Assembly: GCA_022360355.1 (NCBI GenBank)
Contig: JAKSCY010000724.1
Location: forward strand, 1 to 15,829
Origin: Chlorobiales bacterium
GTDB lineage: Bacteria; Bacteroidota; Chlorobiia; Chlorobiales; Chlorobiaceae
DNA length: 15,829 nt
Reading direction: 5' to 3'
Shown here: piece after piece, positions 15,645 through 15,829 of the stretch
How the letters are laid out: each line of letters opens with the position of its first letter
Position numbering within the stretch: position 1 is the stretch's first letter
Translations under genes and position numbers: made by a program
Notes under the pieces: model-generated
The model's database searches: none
Told to the model about the DNA's origin: nothing
The model's input: only the letters and a program-made list of their open reading frames with translations

Positions 15645-15829
15645 ATGTCAGGACACAGCAAATGGTCGACGATTAAAAGGAAGAAAGCGGCAACTGATCA
15701 GAAAAGAGGTAACTTGTTTACAAAACTGGTCCGCGAGATTACCATTGCGGCAAAAACGGGCGGCGGGGACCCCAATGGAAACCCGCGGCTTCGTCTTGCT
15801 ATCGATACCGCAAAATCGCACTCCATGCC
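15645..15829 (+). CDS. YebC/PmpR-family protein, N-terminal part, cut by window edge
   Basis: The frame opened by the ATG at 15645 runs to the window end (61 full codons). It begins [19 protein letters not shown] and continues with [21 protein letters not shown] and [16 protein letters not shown], the hallmark N-terminus of the YebC/PmpR/TACO1 family, normally about 240-250 residues. These proteins have been described both as transcriptional regulators and as ribosome-associated factors that relieve stalling. In many bacteria the gene lies next to ruvC, which may be just outside the window. There is no clear ribosome binding site (TGAATTTCAATT precedes the ATG). The missing C-terminal three quarters prevent any further call. 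Confidence 0.93.
   Translation, partial: MSGHSKWSTIKRKKAATDQKRGNLFTKLVREITIAAKTGGGDPNGNPRLRLAIDTAKSHSM

Noticed and set aside
1..15829. CRISPR arrays, insertion sequences, prophage or toxin-antitoxin modules
   Set aside because: No regularly spaced identical repeats, transposase or integrase motifs, or small paired toxin-like frames were seen; nearly all sequence is covered by recognised housekeeping genes.

Overview
The window is a bacterial chromosome segment of about 50% G+C, densely packed with housekeeping genes. It probably comes from a green sulfur bacterium (Chlorobiaceae; Prosthecochloris or Chlorobium-like). This is inferred from the look of the proteins, the split carbamoyl-phosphate synthase, lipid A and Omp85 genes showing a Gram-negative envelope, and scarce Shine-Dalgarno sequences. 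No rRNA or tRNA gene, transposase, CRISPR array or phage gene was seen.

Layout. (1) Positions 1-804, minus: the metallo-beta-lactamase half of an A-type flavoprotein (flavodiiron protein), cut by the window edge and more A+T-rich than the rest. (2) 805-1089: a divergent intergenic region with a degenerate heptamer repeat and an inverted repeat. (3) 1090-1632, plus: an isochorismatase-like hydrolase, overlapping tail to tail with lpxK. (4) 1622-3305, minus: a DUF374 acyltransferase followed by lpxK, an envelope lipid pair. (5) 3306-3549: a divergent intergenic region with unusually many inverted repeats. (6) 3550-7627, plus: purD, a JAMM-family metallopeptidase, the N-terminal half of a split carB, and trpC, probably one or two operons. 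(7) 15440-7608, minus: pheA, polA, an M23 peptidase, a small DUF2795 protein, a BamA/TamA-type outer membrane protein and rpe, closely spaced and probably co-transcribed with internal promoters; rpe overlaps trpC tail to tail. (8) 15645 to the end, plus: the start of a YebC/PmpR-family gene.

Functionally the window mixes nucleotide and amino acid synthesis (purD, carB, trpC, pheA), DNA repair and replication (polA), the pentose phosphate or Calvin-type sugar pathway (rpe) and envelope building (acyltransferase, lpxK, M23, Omp85). All complete enzymes keep their diagnostic motifs and none looks broken.

I did not find a clear new defence or mobile system. The items most worth a second look are the nested inverted repeats before the acyltransferase start, the carB split fused translationally to trpC, the JAMM protease between purD and carB, and two patches of degenerate 7-base repeats. 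Gaps between genes are all under 300 bases.
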